A model generated the notes under the pieces. That model did no database searches, had not been told where the DNA came from, and worked only from the letters and a program-made list of their open reading frames with translations. A stretch of 64,000 nt of DNA from Spirosoma terrae (GTDB taxonomy: Bacteria > Bacteroidota > Bacteroidia > Cytophagales > Spirosomataceae), in assembly GCF_010435915.1 (NCBI RefSeq), contig NZ_JAAFZH010000015.1, positions 1 to 64,000 on the forward strand, written 5' to 3'. Positions within the stretch are counted from its first letter, which is position 1. The number at the start of each line of letters is the position of its first letter. The position numbers were made by a program, and so were the translations under genes. This document shows, in pieces, positions 8,740-18,194 of this stretch.

Positions 8740-10356
8740 TTATAACCTCTTCACAAAACTGATAATAGCAGGCGCAACACCTGGTGTTAATGGTAACGAT
8801 GGGTCTGCATACGTCTTTATGTTTTCCAACTGACTCTCCTGGGCGTTTTTCAGTACGTGATTCATTTCGTCGAATAATACCAATTGAGCATCGGGTCTGG
8901 CGGCTTTTAACAACTCGGCTTCACTAGCCGCCACCTGCGTATCGCGTTTTCCATTAATGATCAGTACCGGTCCTTTAAATTTTTTGATCTCTACCGCCGG
9001 ATCGTATTTCATCCAGGATATCATGCCCGGCTGCACGATGGGGTGTAGTACCATAATGGCTGCCTGTGCGGGTTTCTGAACGGTTTGTCCGTTACGTAGC
9101 GAATCCAGATCCCGATAGGCAAGTTGGCGCTGTTCGTCGGGCAATCCCTGTAGCTGTACTTTCAATACATCGGCAATATTTCGTCCGGCTCCGGCAATGG
9201 AAATATAGCCGTCTGCTTTTGTATCTATGGCGGCTAGCATACCCACCAGTGAGCCTTCGCTATGCCCGGCCACGATCACTTTAGAGAAGCGCTTATCCGC
9301 CTGAAGTTGTTTGATGAAGCCAACGGCATCACTAACGTAGTAGTCAAATCGGTGCTCCTGTGGCTTTATTACTTTGATGGCCGCAGGAATGTTTGTGCCC
9401 GACCCGCGTTTATCATACCGCGCTACGGCAATTCCAGCCTTAACCAAACTATCTGCTAACTGGCGATATGTACCCGCTTTGAGCGTACCAAAACCACCAA
9501 TGGGTGCCGGGCTATTCCCATCCCGGTCGGTTGCCCCCGACCCTGCAATGATCAACACAGCAGGCATGGGCGTTTTGGCTTGGGCAGGTAATGTAAGCGT
9601 GCCATCCAGCGTCAGGCTAACGCCAGCCGGAGCCGTAATGGCGTAATGAATGGGCTCGTCGGTTTGCGCCTGGGCCATACCCGCCAGAAGCAGTAACCCA
9701 ACCAGCAGAACTAGTTGTTTCCGATAAAGCCAGTATGAATAGCCCATAGGCACTAATGAGATAATGGCCGTAATGACCAGTACCCAGATAACCTTATATG
9801 GCTCGGGAAGAAACAGACCGCCTATGAATCCTACGACCCCGCCAATGACCCATATACGTCCCGCCAAACGGTGCGTCTTCCGCCAGTTATCCTGATTGTC
9901 GAGCGTCCAGGGCGTACGTATTCCCACAAAATAATTCGATGGTAAGCTAACCATTACATTCCCTAATGCCGCAAAAAGCAGACAGACAAAGGACGTAGTG
10001 AGCGTCGGGACGATTTCGGTCGAAATGCCGCGCCAGATCGCCCAGAACATGATGACCAGAAACCCCGACCAAAGCAGGCTAAACGACCTGCGTACGCGAT
10101 CATAATTAGCCGCAGTCAGGCGTTTTTTGGGATCGATATAGGGGATAACGGTCAATATTGTATACAGGAATGCCGTTATTACGCCCATTACGGTCAGTAC
10201 TTCCGTTTTATTACCAAACCGGTCAGGCTCGCCGGATATAGAAAAGTGAGTAGGAAACGTAGACGGCAGCTCATTCCAGACAATAAAAAGAAAGACAAAT
10301 GGACTAGCTAACAACGTAACGAGAAGGCTTTCACGGAGTACACGATTCGCTTTCAT
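8740..10356 (-). CDS. SdpI-family membrane protein fused to a periplasmic-type alpha/beta hydrolase
   Basis: One 538-residue frame holds two proteins. Residues 1-213 are an SdpI/DUF1648 membrane protein with six hydrophobic segments (about 11-27, 56-73, 91-110, 118-138, 167-183, 188-211) and the family motifs NELPSTFPTHFS..GEPDRFG and NYFVGIRTPWTL. Residues 215-231 form another hydrophobic stretch ending AGMAQAQ, which looks like a signal peptide with a cleavage site. Residues 235-538 are an alpha/beta hydrolase (IIAGSGATDRDG) with GHSEGS Ser366, Asp472 and His500. The topology would place the hydrolase in the periplasm, anchored or released. In Bacillus subtilis SdpI gives immunity to the SdpC toxin and signals to SdpR. 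The SdpR-like gene lies just upstream here. The function of the fusion is unknown. Confidence 0.88.
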   Translation of the reverse strand: MKANRVLRESLLVTLLASPFVFLFIVWNELPSTFPTHFSISGEPDRFGNKTEVLTVMGVITAFLYTILTVIPYIDPKKRLTAANYDRVRRSFSLLWSGFLVIMFWAIWRGISTEIVPTLTTSFVCLLFAALGNVMVSLPSNYFVGIRTPWTLDNQDNWRKTHRLAGRIWVIGGVVGFIGGLFLPEPYKVIWVLVITAIISLVPMGYSYWLYRKQLVLLVGLLLLAGMAQAQTDEPIHYAITAPAGVSLTLDGTLTLPAQAKTPMPAVLIIAGSGATDRDGNSPAPIGGFGTLKAGTYRQLADSLVKAGIAVARYDKRGSGTNIPAAIKVIKPQEHRFDYYVSDAVGFIKQLQADKRFSKVIVAGHSEGSLVGMLAAIDTKADGYISIAGAGRNIADVLKVQLQGLPDEQRQLAYRDLDSLRNGQTVQKPAQAAIMVLHPIVQPGMISWMKYDPAVEIKKFKGPVLIINGKRDTQVAASEAELLKAARPDAQLVLFDEMNHVLKNAQESQLENIKTYADPSLPLTPGVAPAIISFVKRL

Positions 10357-10378
10357 GATTCTTACAGGAGTATAAGGT

Positions 10379-10666
10379 TTATTTAGGTGTTTTTTCAGAA
10401 GCTGGCTTTTCTGTTGTCTGGAAGCTCATCAGCCAGGCCAGCAACTCATCCAGTACGGTTGTATTCAACGAATACGTAATAAACTGTCCCTGCTTTACCG
10501 ACTCAACCAAACCCGCCTGACGTAGCAAATCCAGATGATGGGATATACTGGGTTTTGTCATATTGAAACGGTCAGCGATTTCGCCAGCATTCAGGTCGCC
10601 CTCCCGTAACAGATCCAGTATCTCCCGACGTGTTGGATCATTCAGTGCTTTAAAGAGGTTATTCAT
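10379..10666 (-). CDS. ArsR/SdpR-family winged-helix repressor
   Basis: A 95-residue regulator from the ATG at 10666 (MNNLFKALNDPTRREIL), a typical SdpR-like start. A TTG at 10690 would add eight residues and overlap the operator-like repeat. The winged helix is clear (GEIADRFNMTKPSISHHLDLLRQAGLVE..KQGQFITYSLN). It lacks the cysteine metal site of ArsR sensors, which agrees with the autorepressor SdpR type. It is 22 bases upstream of the SdpI-hydrolase gene, so the two form an operon. By analogy it probably represses its own operon until SdpI recruits it to the membrane. Confidence 0.9.
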   Translation of the reverse strand: MNNLFKALNDPTRREILDLLREGDLNAGEIADRFNMTKPSISHHLDLLRQAGLVESVKQGQFITYSLNTTVLDELLAWLMSFQTTEKPASEKTPK

Positions 10667-10682
10667 CTGCTCGATTAAATAG

Positions 10683-10722
10683 TTAGACAAATATTTAATT
10701 AATTATTTAGACAAATATCTAA
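10683..10722. promoter_or_regulatory. Candidate operator of the sdpR-like gene
   Basis: The 12-mer TTAGACAAATAT occurs twice (10683-10694 and 10707-10718), 24 bases apart. The second copy is part of an imperfect palindrome with arms TTAGA and TCTAA. The element sits just upstream of the repressor start codon in AT-rich DNA, where an autorepressor would bind. Confidence 0.45.
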
Positions 10723-10813
10723 ATTTTACTAAACGGTCCATACGGCTGATCAATGGCACTTGCATCAACTCCAGACTAACCGTTATACTAGATCAACTAG
10801 TCGTGAAAGACTA

Positions 10814-11962
10814 TCAGTATCGAGCCGTTTTGGGGTGAAATGTCTGCCAACTGTGCCAGAACTCCTGATAAGCGGGTATTCGAGTAAGTGTAGCCATAGC
10901 CGAATTGCTAATGGGATGGCCAGACAAAGAAAAGAGCTGTTTACCAGCCGTTAACGTATCATGCCTGAGTATAAAGCGATCCGATACCAAAGGCCGTTCA
11001 TACGCAAAAAAGCTTCGATCGTCTGACGCTAGCACAAGCATAACGGGCTTCCCTCCTAATGTATCGCTGATAACCCGCTCGCGCTTCAGGCGATTCCAGT
11101 CGTACGCTTTTGTTTGTTTATTCAGCTCAAGGCCAATAACCCAGGATTTTTCACGCCACGACAGGCTATCGGTCTTTGTTAAGTCACTACCTCCTTTGCC
11201 GCGTTCATATTTATCCAGTTTTGCATACGATGCATTGTAGGCTGTATCTGGCTGCATAATCAGGCTATTCGGGTGAAGCGCAAGCCACTGTTTCATCGTC
11301 ATTTGCTGACTGAATACTTCGGGCAACGTATCGCCACGGAGCGGTCCTGCAACGGCTTCTCCGTTGGCCTGGCGCCACCAACTCCCCGTTGTGGCATCTT
11401 CGAACATGGCATTAAAATGATCCATCCCAACCAGTCGAAATAACTCAGGCTGGTTATTAACCACCGGCCGAAAGACACGCGCTGTTCGGCAAACTGTACA
11501 ATACGTAACAATAACAACCTGTCCGCCAACCGTATCTCGAATCTGGTGATGATAACCGACGTACTGGATAGGGTACGCTTTAGCCTGCCCATTAAGCGAC
11601 ACACCCACTATTTCCCGGTCCAATTTTACAACCTTATTATCACGCGCCGTTGAAAAAACCAAACGGCCGGGCTGGTAAAACATATGATCGGCCGCCATCC
11701 GGAAGTTGAAAGCATATCCCACCCCAGCCACCAGAACCAGTGCCAGGAGAGCCAGCCATCTTGTTTGCTTAAAGGCATTCGCAATGCCCAACATAATCAG
11801 AACGGCAAATAACATCCGATAAATCCAGCGCGACGAATACAGAAAATAGGCCAGATCGATACTGATCATTCGCTGGCTACCAGGCATGGGCATGATAAAA
11901 TAAACGTTCGCTATTTCGAACAGTATCATGCCAACAACACCAATATAGAAAAGGATTTTCAT
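10814..11962 (-). CDS. DUF3179 domain membrane protein
   Basis: The product is 382 residues from the ATG at 11962; a TTG three codons upstream is less likely. Three or four N-terminal hydrophobic segments (starting FYIGVVGMILFEIANVYFI) are followed by a DUF3179 domain with its signatures: NKVVKLDREIVGVSLNGQAKAYPI, YCTVCRT, and LRGDTLP...MTMKQWLALHPNS. The two-cysteine YCTVCRT motif suggests a redox or metal role, but the family function is not established. It lies 56 bases downstream of the PQQ dehydrogenase on the same strand and may be co-transcribed with it. Confidence 0.88.
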   Translation of the reverse strand: MKILFYIGVVGMILFEIANVYFIMPMPGSQRMISIDLAYFLYSSRWIYRMLFAVLIMLGIANAFKQTRWLALLALVLVAGVGYAFNFRMAADHMFYQPGRLVFSTARDNKVVKLDREIVGVSLNGQAKAYPIQYVGYHHQIRDTVGGQVVIVTYCTVCRTARVFRPVVNNQPELFRLVGMDHFNAMFEDATTGSWWRQANGEAVAGPLRGDTLPEVFSQQMTMKQWLALHPNSLIMQPDTAYNASYAKLDKYERGKGGSDLTKTDSLSWREKSWVIGLELNKQTKAYDWNRLKRERVISDTLGGKPVMLVLASDDRSFFAYERPLVSDRFILRHDTLTAGKQLFSLSGHPISNSAMATLTRIPAYQEFWHSWQTFHPKTARY

Positions 11963-12018
11963 CGTAATCAATCGAATTAATAGAACTCGTAGCGTATACG
12001 TTTAGAAGAACAGATACC

Positions 12019-14157
12019 CTATGGTAAGGCAAAAGCAACGTATTGATTGCCTTTTCTGGCCCCAAGTTTTGCTCCGCCACAGGCAATTACCACAAATTGC
12101 TTTCCATCTACCTGATACGTTGCAGGCGTAGCAAACCCAGCGGCTGGTAAATCGGTTTCCCAAAGCAGTTTTCCCGTCTTTTTGTCGAAAGCACGAAACT
12201 TCTCATCCTTGGTGGCCGCAATAAAAAGTAGTCCACTTGCCGTTACCACCGGCCCCCCATAGTTTTCGGTACCGGTGTTTTTAATCCCTTTTTCTTTCAG
12301 AGCTTTATCTTCGCCAAGCGGCACTTTCCAGAGGTATTCGCCTGTGTTCAGATTAATAGCATTCAGCGTTCCCCAGGGTGGTGCAATGGCTGGATACCCT
12401 TTGCTATCCTGAAATTTATTGTAGCCCGTTACTTTGTAAGGCAGATAAGGCTGTTTGCTCTTCGTAGCAACGGCTCCGCTCCCCACTTCCTGCTTTTCGT
12501 CGCCGAACAGGAAAGCAACCAGAGCCTGCTTCTCCTCACCCGACAAGGCAGTAAATCCGGGCATCATCCCTTTACCGTTACTAACGATTTGTGTTACGTA
12601 AGCCCGATCTCGTCGCTGACCTATATCTACTAACGATGGATAACCACTCCGGGCATTGCCCTTACGCTCTGGCCCGTGACAACTAATGCAGTTTTGCGTA
12701 TAAACGCGCTGTCCTGGGCTAAGGTGCGCTAGTTCATCGTTTTTGGGCGCATCGATCATCTTGAATATCCAGGGCACATCGTTAGCGTTTACGTACAAAA
12801 TACCCTCCGGATCAGCAGCGGCCCCACCCCATTCGGCGCCCCCATCGGTGCCCGGAAACATCAGACTCCCGCGTTTGCTGATTGGCTCATAAAAGCGCGT
12901 GCCAACCGACCGAAAGACGTTTAGCAGCGAATCCCGGTCGCTGGAATGTGGATTAATATCGGATTCGGTCATTGTTTGCCGGGCAAACGGAGCGGGTCGT
13001 TGCGGAACCGGCTGCGTTGGCGCCGTTACTTCGCCGGGAATATCTGATTGGGGAACCGGAACTTCTTTAATCGGGAACAACGCTCTGCCGGTCACCCGAT
13101 CAAAGACAAACACAAAGCCCGACTTCGTTACCTGCGCTACGGCGTCAATGGTTCGAGGTTTACCGTCGGGGCCATTCTGGCGTACGGTTACCAGGTTAGG
13201 CGGAGCCGGGAAATCACGATCCCACAAATCATGGTGAACGGCCTGAAAATGCCATAATCGCTTACCCGTACGAGCATCCAGCGCCAGCAGGCAATTCGCA
13301 AACAGATTATCGCCCAGGCGATTGCCGCCGTAAAAATCATAGGACGGCGATCCGGTCGGTACGTATAAAATACCCCGACGGCGATCGACAGCCATGCCCG
13401 ACCAGTTGTTGGCGGCCCCGATGTCCGGGTTTCGATACGCATCTTTGGGCCACGTTGTATAGCCCACTTCGCCCGGTCTTGGAATAGTGTAAAACGTCCA
13501 GGCGAGTTTCCCCGTCCGAACGTTGAACGCCCGAATGTAACCCGGAGCGCCCCCTACTTCTTCGGCCACTCTGACGGGCATCACAATCAGATCCTCGAAG
13601 ATGGTACCGGGCGTATTGGAAATGATGAATTTATCTTTGGCGGCCGCTCCTAAACCGTCGTGCAAGTCTGCCGTCCCATTGTCACCAAAGCTCGGAATAG
13701 GTTTCCCCGTTCTGGCGTCCAGCGCGTATAGCTTCGGCCCGACAGTGTATAAAATCCGCTTATCATCGCCCGATTGCCAATAGGCCACTCCCCGACTCGT
13801 ACTATGCCATACTTTGAGTGGATCACCAAACTTCCACAATTCTTTACCCGTTTTGGCATCGAGAGCAAACGCCTGTACAGTAGGAGTTACGCCATACAAT
13901 ACACCATCAACAATAATAGGATTGGTCTGGATTTGCCCGCTATCGGGCGACGCGTACGTCCAGGCGACCTGGAGTTTTGTTACGTTCTCGGGCGTAATCT
14001 GCCTTAAAGCGGAATAATGGCTTCGGTCCGGCCCTCCCAAATATTCGCTCCAGTTTGTATAATCGTTGGGCTTATCGTCGGTTGCGTTCTGGGTAAACTG
14101 AGCCCACCCCAACAACACAATAGCCAGGGCGCCGATTGGCAGGAAGATTCGTTTCAT
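12019..14157 (-). CDS. PQQ-dependent dehydrogenase with inserted cytochrome c domain
   Basis: A 712-residue quinoprotein with an N-terminal signal or anchor (FLPIGALAIVLLGWAQF). Beta-propeller W-motifs are present (LDAKTGKELWKF, LDARTGKRLWHF, FDKKTGKLLWETDL), with features typical of PQQ glucose or alcohol dehydrogenases (NNWSGMAVDRRRGILYVPTG, HHDLWDRDFP). A c-type heme site CISCH lies near residue 489, followed by a later Met ligand candidate (GKGMMPGF). The cytochrome therefore sits between propeller blades and not at the end. The expected role is periplasmic oxidation of a sugar or alcohol, passing electrons to the respiratory chain. No PQQ synthesis genes are in the window. The substrate is unknown. 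Confidence 0.9.
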   Translation of the reverse strand: MKRIFLPIGALAIVLLGWAQFTQNATDDKPNDYTNWSEYLGGPDRSHYSALRQITPENVTKLQVAWTYASPDSGQIQTNPIIVDGVLYGVTPTVQAFALDAKTGKELWKFGDPLKVWHSTSRGVAYWQSGDDKRILYTVGPKLYALDARTGKPIPSFGDNGTADLHDGLGAAAKDKFIISNTPGTIFEDLIVMPVRVAEEVGGAPGYIRAFNVRTGKLAWTFYTIPRPGEVGYTTWPKDAYRNPDIGAANNWSGMAVDRRRGILYVPTGSPSYDFYGGNRLGDNLFANCLLALDARTGKRLWHFQAVHHDLWDRDFPAPPNLVTVRQNGPDGKPRTIDAVAQVTKSGFVFVFDRVTGRALFPIKEVPVPQSDIPGEVTAPTQPVPQRPAPFARQTMTESDINPHSSDRDSLLNVFRSVGTRFYEPISKRGSLMFPGTDGGAEWGGAAADPEGILYVNANDVPWIFKMIDAPKNDELAHLSPGQRVYTQNCISCHGPERKGNARSGYPSLVDIGQRRDRAYVTQIVSNGKGMMPGFTALSGEEKQALVAFLFGDEKQEVGSGAVATKSKQPYLPYKVTGYNKFQDSKGYPAIAPPWGTLNAINLNTGEYLWKVPLGEDKALKEKGIKNTGTENYGGPVVTASGLLFIAATKDEKFRAFDKKTGKLLWETDLPAAGFATPATYQVDGKQFVVIACGGAKLGARKGNQYVAFALP

Positions 14158-14495
14158 TTAGGTAAAGGAGTAGTACAGCAAATCTACATCAAATGTCTAA
14201 TTCCGGTAAGAATCAGGATTCATTTCTTCATGTTGTCTGCCATCTAACTGGCGAAATAACCATTCACATAAAAACAAACCGGTATTATGCTTTGCATAGT
14301 ACATTGCATTGCCTTTAAACAAACGAGGAACGTACTAGATAACATGTCCCCTGGTGTTCAGTATCGGACCAAATGCTGTACGCAATCGGACAATACTACC
14401 AACAGGCATGTATTACCGAATTAACAATCAACCCATTATAAATCTGGCATAACACTTGACCAACTTTTTTTCAGGAACTTTAGCGAACCAATAGT
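14158..14495. other. Divergent intergenic region, no gene seen
   Basis: These 338 bases separate the divergent PQQ dehydrogenase and permease genes and presumably hold both promoters. I see no credible reading frame, RNA gene or strong hairpin. Confidence 0.5.
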
Positions 14496-16919
14496 ATGCT
14501 CCGTAATTACATAAAAATCGCCTGGCGAAATCTGCTGCGTAACAAAGCTTTCTCGGCCATCAATATTGTGGGTTTGGCCCTTGGTCTTGCTACGTGTCTG
14601 CTGATCAGTCTGTTCGTTCTTGACGAACTAAGCTATGATCGCTTCAACAAGAAAGCCGATCAAATTGTACGCGTCGTTTTTCGGGGAACGATGAACGGTG
14701 GGCAGATCAACGAAGCATCTGTCATGCCGCCAACGGCTCAGGCGCTAAAAGCCAGCTTCCCCGAAGTGATGGACGCTACGCGAATCCGCTGGAGCTGGGC
14801 TCCTACATTTACCTACAAGGAAAAAACGTTCAAGGAACAAACCGTTGCCTTTGTCGACTCCAATTTTTTCAATGTTTTTACGCTCCCTCTGCTCCAGGGA
14901 GACCCTAAAACAGCACTTCTACGTCCCAACACCGCCGTGATTACACAGGCGATTGCCCACAAATACTTCGGCAACGATAATCCAATTGGAAAGGTACTAA
15001 CGGTTAAAGGCGAACCAACAACATTCACCATTACCGGCCTGATCGATAAGATACCAACGAATTCTCATTTCCATTTCGACTTTTTATTGTCGATGGCTGG
15101 CGTAGCAGACTCAAAATCAACCTCATGGATGAGCTCTGGTTATTATACGTATCTGCTTTTACCCGAAAACTATGATTATAAACAACTGGAAGCCAAACTC
15201 CCGCAGGTTGTCCTCAAACACATGGGGCCACAAATTCAGCAGGCTTTTGGGATGAGCATGACCCAGTTCCGCCAGAAGGGTAACGATGTGGGCTTTCTGT
15301 TACAACCCCTAACCGATATTCATTTACGGTCCAATCTGACGGGTGAAATTGAAGCAAACGGCGACATTCAGTACGTTTATATTTTTGGCGCGGTAGCCAT
15401 TTTCATGCTATTAATTGCGTGTATCAACTTCATGAATCTTTCTACCGCTGGAGCTTCGAAACGGGCTAAAGAAGTTGGGATTAGAAAGGTTATGGGCTCA
15501 CTCAAACAAACCCTCGTTAGTCAGTTTCTGATTGAATCGATTCTGTTGACCGGGCTCTCGATGGTGCTGGCTTTCGGTTTCATTTACCTGGCACTACCCG
15601 CTTTTAATACCTTATCGGGCAAAGAGTTATCCTTCTCTGGCTCACAAATTCCCGGCCTGATTCTGGCACTTGTTGCGTTCGGCGTATTGGTTGGTGTTCT
15701 GGCGGGTAGTTATCCGGCTTTTTTCCTGTCATCGTTTAAACCCGTTACGGTACTGAAAGGCGGAATGGCATCGGTCCGCCGGGCCGGTATCGGACTACGT
15801 AGCGGCCTGGTCGTTTTCCAGTTTTTCATCTCCATCCTGCTCACAATTGGTACCACCGTCGTATACCAGCAGTTAAACTATATTCAACACAAAAAACTCG
15901 GTTACGATCGCGACCAGGTGCTGGTTGTTCATCAGGCATGGCGATTGGGCCAGCACGAAGATGTGCTTCGAAATCAGTTAGTACAGGATTCGCGGGTGGT
16001 CAATGCCAGTATTTCACCCTACCTACCAGCCGGCCCCAGCGATTCAAATAATTTCATTGTTTACGCCGACAATAAAGAAGAGCAGCTCACCAAAACCCTA
16101 TGTTACAATGTCGATTATCGATATCTGTCCACGATGGGTATGCAACTCGTAGCAGGTCGGAATTTCTCCCCTGAATTTGGTACCGATTCGTCGGGTATTC
16201 TAATCAATGAAACAGCGGCTAAAGCGCTGGGCTGGGGCCAGAACGCACTGGGCCATACGCTGACGCGCCCGAATAATGACGGCACTAAATCCACGTATCG
16301 AGTGCTGGGCATCGTCAAAGATTTTCACTTCAAATCGATGCACGAACGTATTACGCCATTACTCATGACGCTTGGCAATGGCGGAGGCTACCTCATTATT
16401 AAAACGAGACCGCAATCAGTAGCCGGGTTGATCGACGACCTGAAAAAACAATGGGCTCCGCTCGTTCCCGACGAACCCTTTACGTATTCGTTTCTGGATG
16501 AGAGCTTCAATAAGACGTATCTGGCAGAAGAAAAAACCGGCCAGATTCTGGGCCTGTTCGCTGGCCTAACCATCTTTGTTGCCTGCCTGGGTTTGTTTGG
16601 CTTAGCTACGTTTATGGCCGAGCAACGGACCAAAGAAATTGGCGTCAGAAAGGTATTGGGTGCGTCTGTACCCAGCATTGTCGGCCTTCTTTCCCAGGAT
16701 TTCCTTAAGCTGGTTGTCATTGCCATACTACTCGCCAGTCCGGTAGCCTGGTATGCCATGAGTACCTGGTTGCAGGCATTCGCCTACAAGATTGATATCC
16801 AGTGGTGGATCTTCCTGCTAGCCGGTTTGCTGGCTATTGGTATTGCCCTGCTGACAGTCAGCTTCCAAAGTATAAAAGCCGCGCTAATGAATCCAGTCCG
16901 AAGTTTGCGAGCAGAATAA
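14496..16919 (+). CDS. MacB/FtsX-like ABC transporter permease
   Basis: An 807-residue permease with the N-terminal signature MLRNYIKIAWRNLLRNKAFSAINIVGLALGLA, common in Bacteroidota MacB-like permeases. It contains two FtsX units: a first membrane segment with a MacB periplasmic core domain (LSYDRFNKKADQIVRVV...), FtsX segments near 290-420, a second core domain, and a final FtsX set with AEQRTKEIGVRKVLGAS near residue 710. The double form is the usual one in this phylum. An ATPase partner is expected but is not adjacent. The substrate could be a lipoprotein, peptide or antibiotic. A strong terminator follows. Confidence 0.92.
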   Translation: MLRNYIKIAWRNLLRNKAFSAINIVGLALGLATCLLISLFVLDELSYDRFNKKADQIVRVVFRGTMNGGQINEASVMPPTAQALKASFPEVMDATRIRWSWAPTFTYKEKTFKEQTVAFVDSNFFNVFTLPLLQGDPKTALLRPNTAVITQAIAHKYFGNDNPIGKVLTVKGEPTTFTITGLIDKIPTNSHFHFDFLLSMAGVADSKSTSWMSSGYYTYLLLPENYDYKQLEAKLPQVVLKHMGPQIQQAFGMSMTQFRQKGNDVGFLLQPLTDIHLRSNLTGEIEANGDIQYVYIFGAVAIFMLLIACINFMNLSTAGASKRAKEVGIRKVMGSLKQTLVSQFLIESILLTGLSMVLAFGFIYLALPAFNTLSGKELSFSGSQIPGLILALVAFGVLVGVLAGSYPAFFLSSFKPVTVLKGGMASVRRAGIGLRSGLVVFQFFISILLTIGTTVVYQQLNYIQHKKLGYDRDQVLVVHQAWRLGQHEDVLRNQLVQDSRVVNASISPYLPAGPSDSNNFIVYADNKEEQLTKTLCYNVDYRYLSTMGMQLVAGRNFSPEFGTDSSGILINETAAKALGWGQNALGHTLTRPNNDGTKSTYRVLGIVKDFHFKSMHERITPLLMTLGNGGGYLIIKTRPQSVAGLIDDLKKQWAPLVPDEPFTYSFLDESFNKTYLAEEKTGQILGLFAGLTIFVACLGLFGLATFMAEQRTKEIGVRKVLGASVPSIVGLLSQDFLKLVVIAILLASPVAWYAMSTWLQAFAYKIDIQWWIFLLAGLLAIGIALLTVSFQSIKAALMNPVRSLRAE

Positions 16920-16921
16920 CG

Positions 16922-16968
16922 GGTAACAAAAAGCGCAAAGTATTGTCTACTTTGCGCTTTTTGTTACC
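16922..16968 (+). terminator. Bidirectional intrinsic terminator
   Basis: A 21-bp perfect inverted repeat (GGTAACAAAAAGCGCAAAGTA and its complement) with a five-base loop lies between the convergent permease and PepSY genes. The A- and T-rich arms let it serve both. Confidence 0.85.
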
Positions 16969-16983
16969 TGATTGACAAGGTTT

Positions 16984-18141
16984 TTATACCTGCGTAACGC
17001 GTGGCAATTTTCGGGGGACGGCCCTGGCTGCAATGGGCTTTCTCGTTTTCTCCGGTGCTTTTTTCTTCCGGGTTCTGCCCCACCAGATCATAAACCCTGT
17101 TACGGGTAAACTAGCGGTTGTCAGAGCCGCCAACAGCGCAATAATTTTAGTGGGCCACCCAAGCAAACTTCCGGTATGAATCGGGAAAATGACCCGACGA
17201 GCCTTGAAACCCTTGGTTTCGTCATCATACAGTCGCTTTTTCACCAAATCGCCGGTTTTATTGTCGAAATAAAGGAAATCGACAATATTGCTGATAGCTG
17301 CTTCGTCGTTACTTTTCGATACGGTAACGGCCAGACTATCTTTGTCCGGCATTGTCAACGTAACGAGTCCCGTATTGGGTAGCAATCGGTTTGTTTCCGT
17401 ATAAATCTTCTCAAAAAAAACAGCTTGCTTCACAACTGCGGCTGTTGGATTAGCCGGAGCTTCCCGCTTGGTTTGGGGCTTCCCGTCAAAGGCATAAAAG
17501 AGCAGGTTATTAACCCACTTATAGCTCCAGATAAGCCCGGTCGAGGCAATCAGGAACGTGAAAGGTACTACGTAAAAGCCCAACACGGCGTGTAAATCCC
17601 AGTTAAGACGCTTAAACGACGCATCCCATTTTACCCTGAACCGTTGCTTCCGGTTTTTCCGATTCGGCCACCAGAGCACCAGCCCCGATAGCATAATAAT
17701 CAGAAAGGAACAACACGAAATACCGGTAATTACCTTTCCTGTATCGCCCATGCACAGATACCGATGCAGACGTATCACCACGGCAAAGAACGAATCCTGT
17801 TCTACACGACTGTCAACCACCTGCCCGGTGTAGGGATCAACCGCCACTGAGAGTAGATCTTTTTCTTTTTTACTCTGCTTTAAGGCTACAATCACCGTCC
17901 GATCGGGGTAGGGCTCGACAAGAATTCGGCCCACCTTTTTATCAGGAAACGCTTTTTGCGCACTGGATACGATAGCATCGAGTGGCAGCCGATGCGCGCC
18001 TTCCACTACGTCGACCTTGTGAAAACGAGGATAGAGAACAGGCTCCAGCTCATCCTCAAAAACCAGCAACGAGCCTGTCAGGGCCACTATAAAAACTACA
18101 AGGCCGGAGCCGAGCCCCAGCCATAAATGTAGTTTCGCCAT
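16984..18141 (-). CDS. PepSY-associated transmembrane protein (iron-uptake linked)
   Basis: About 385 residues from the ATG at 18141 (MAKLHLWLGLGSGLVVF); a TTG at 18177 would add 12 residues and cannot be ruled out. Four membrane segments are visible: near the start, around DTGKVITGISCCSFLIIMLSGLVLWWPN, FYVVPFTFLIASTGLIW, and a late one (IIALLAALTTASLPVTGFMIWWGR). PepSY regions lie between them (DPYTGQVVDSRVEQ, FDNKTGDLVKKRLYDD). Relatives are induced by iron limitation and may act as ferric-siderophore reductases. It lies 53 bases downstream of a siderophore receptor, which supports that role. Confidence 0.88.
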   Translation of the reverse strand: MAKLHLWLGLGSGLVVFIVALTGSLLVFEDELEPVLYPRFHKVDVVEGAHRLPLDAIVSSAQKAFPDKKVGRILVEPYPDRTVIVALKQSKKEKDLLSVAVDPYTGQVVDSRVEQDSFFAVVIRLHRYLCMGDTGKVITGISCCSFLIIMLSGLVLWWPNRKNRKQRFRVKWDASFKRLNWDLHAVLGFYVVPFTFLIASTGLIWSYKWVNNLLFYAFDGKPQTKREAPANPTAAVVKQAVFFEKIYTETNRLLPNTGLVTLTMPDKDSLAVTVSKSNDEAAISNIVDFLYFDNKTGDLVKKRLYDDETKGFKARRVIFPIHTGSLLGWPTKIIALLAALTTASLPVTGFMIWWGRTRKKKAPEKTRKPIAARAVPRKLPRVTQV

Positions 18142-18194
18142 AATGGTTTTAGCGATCTTGATCACAGTATCAGTCAATCAGGTTGTATGCAGCA

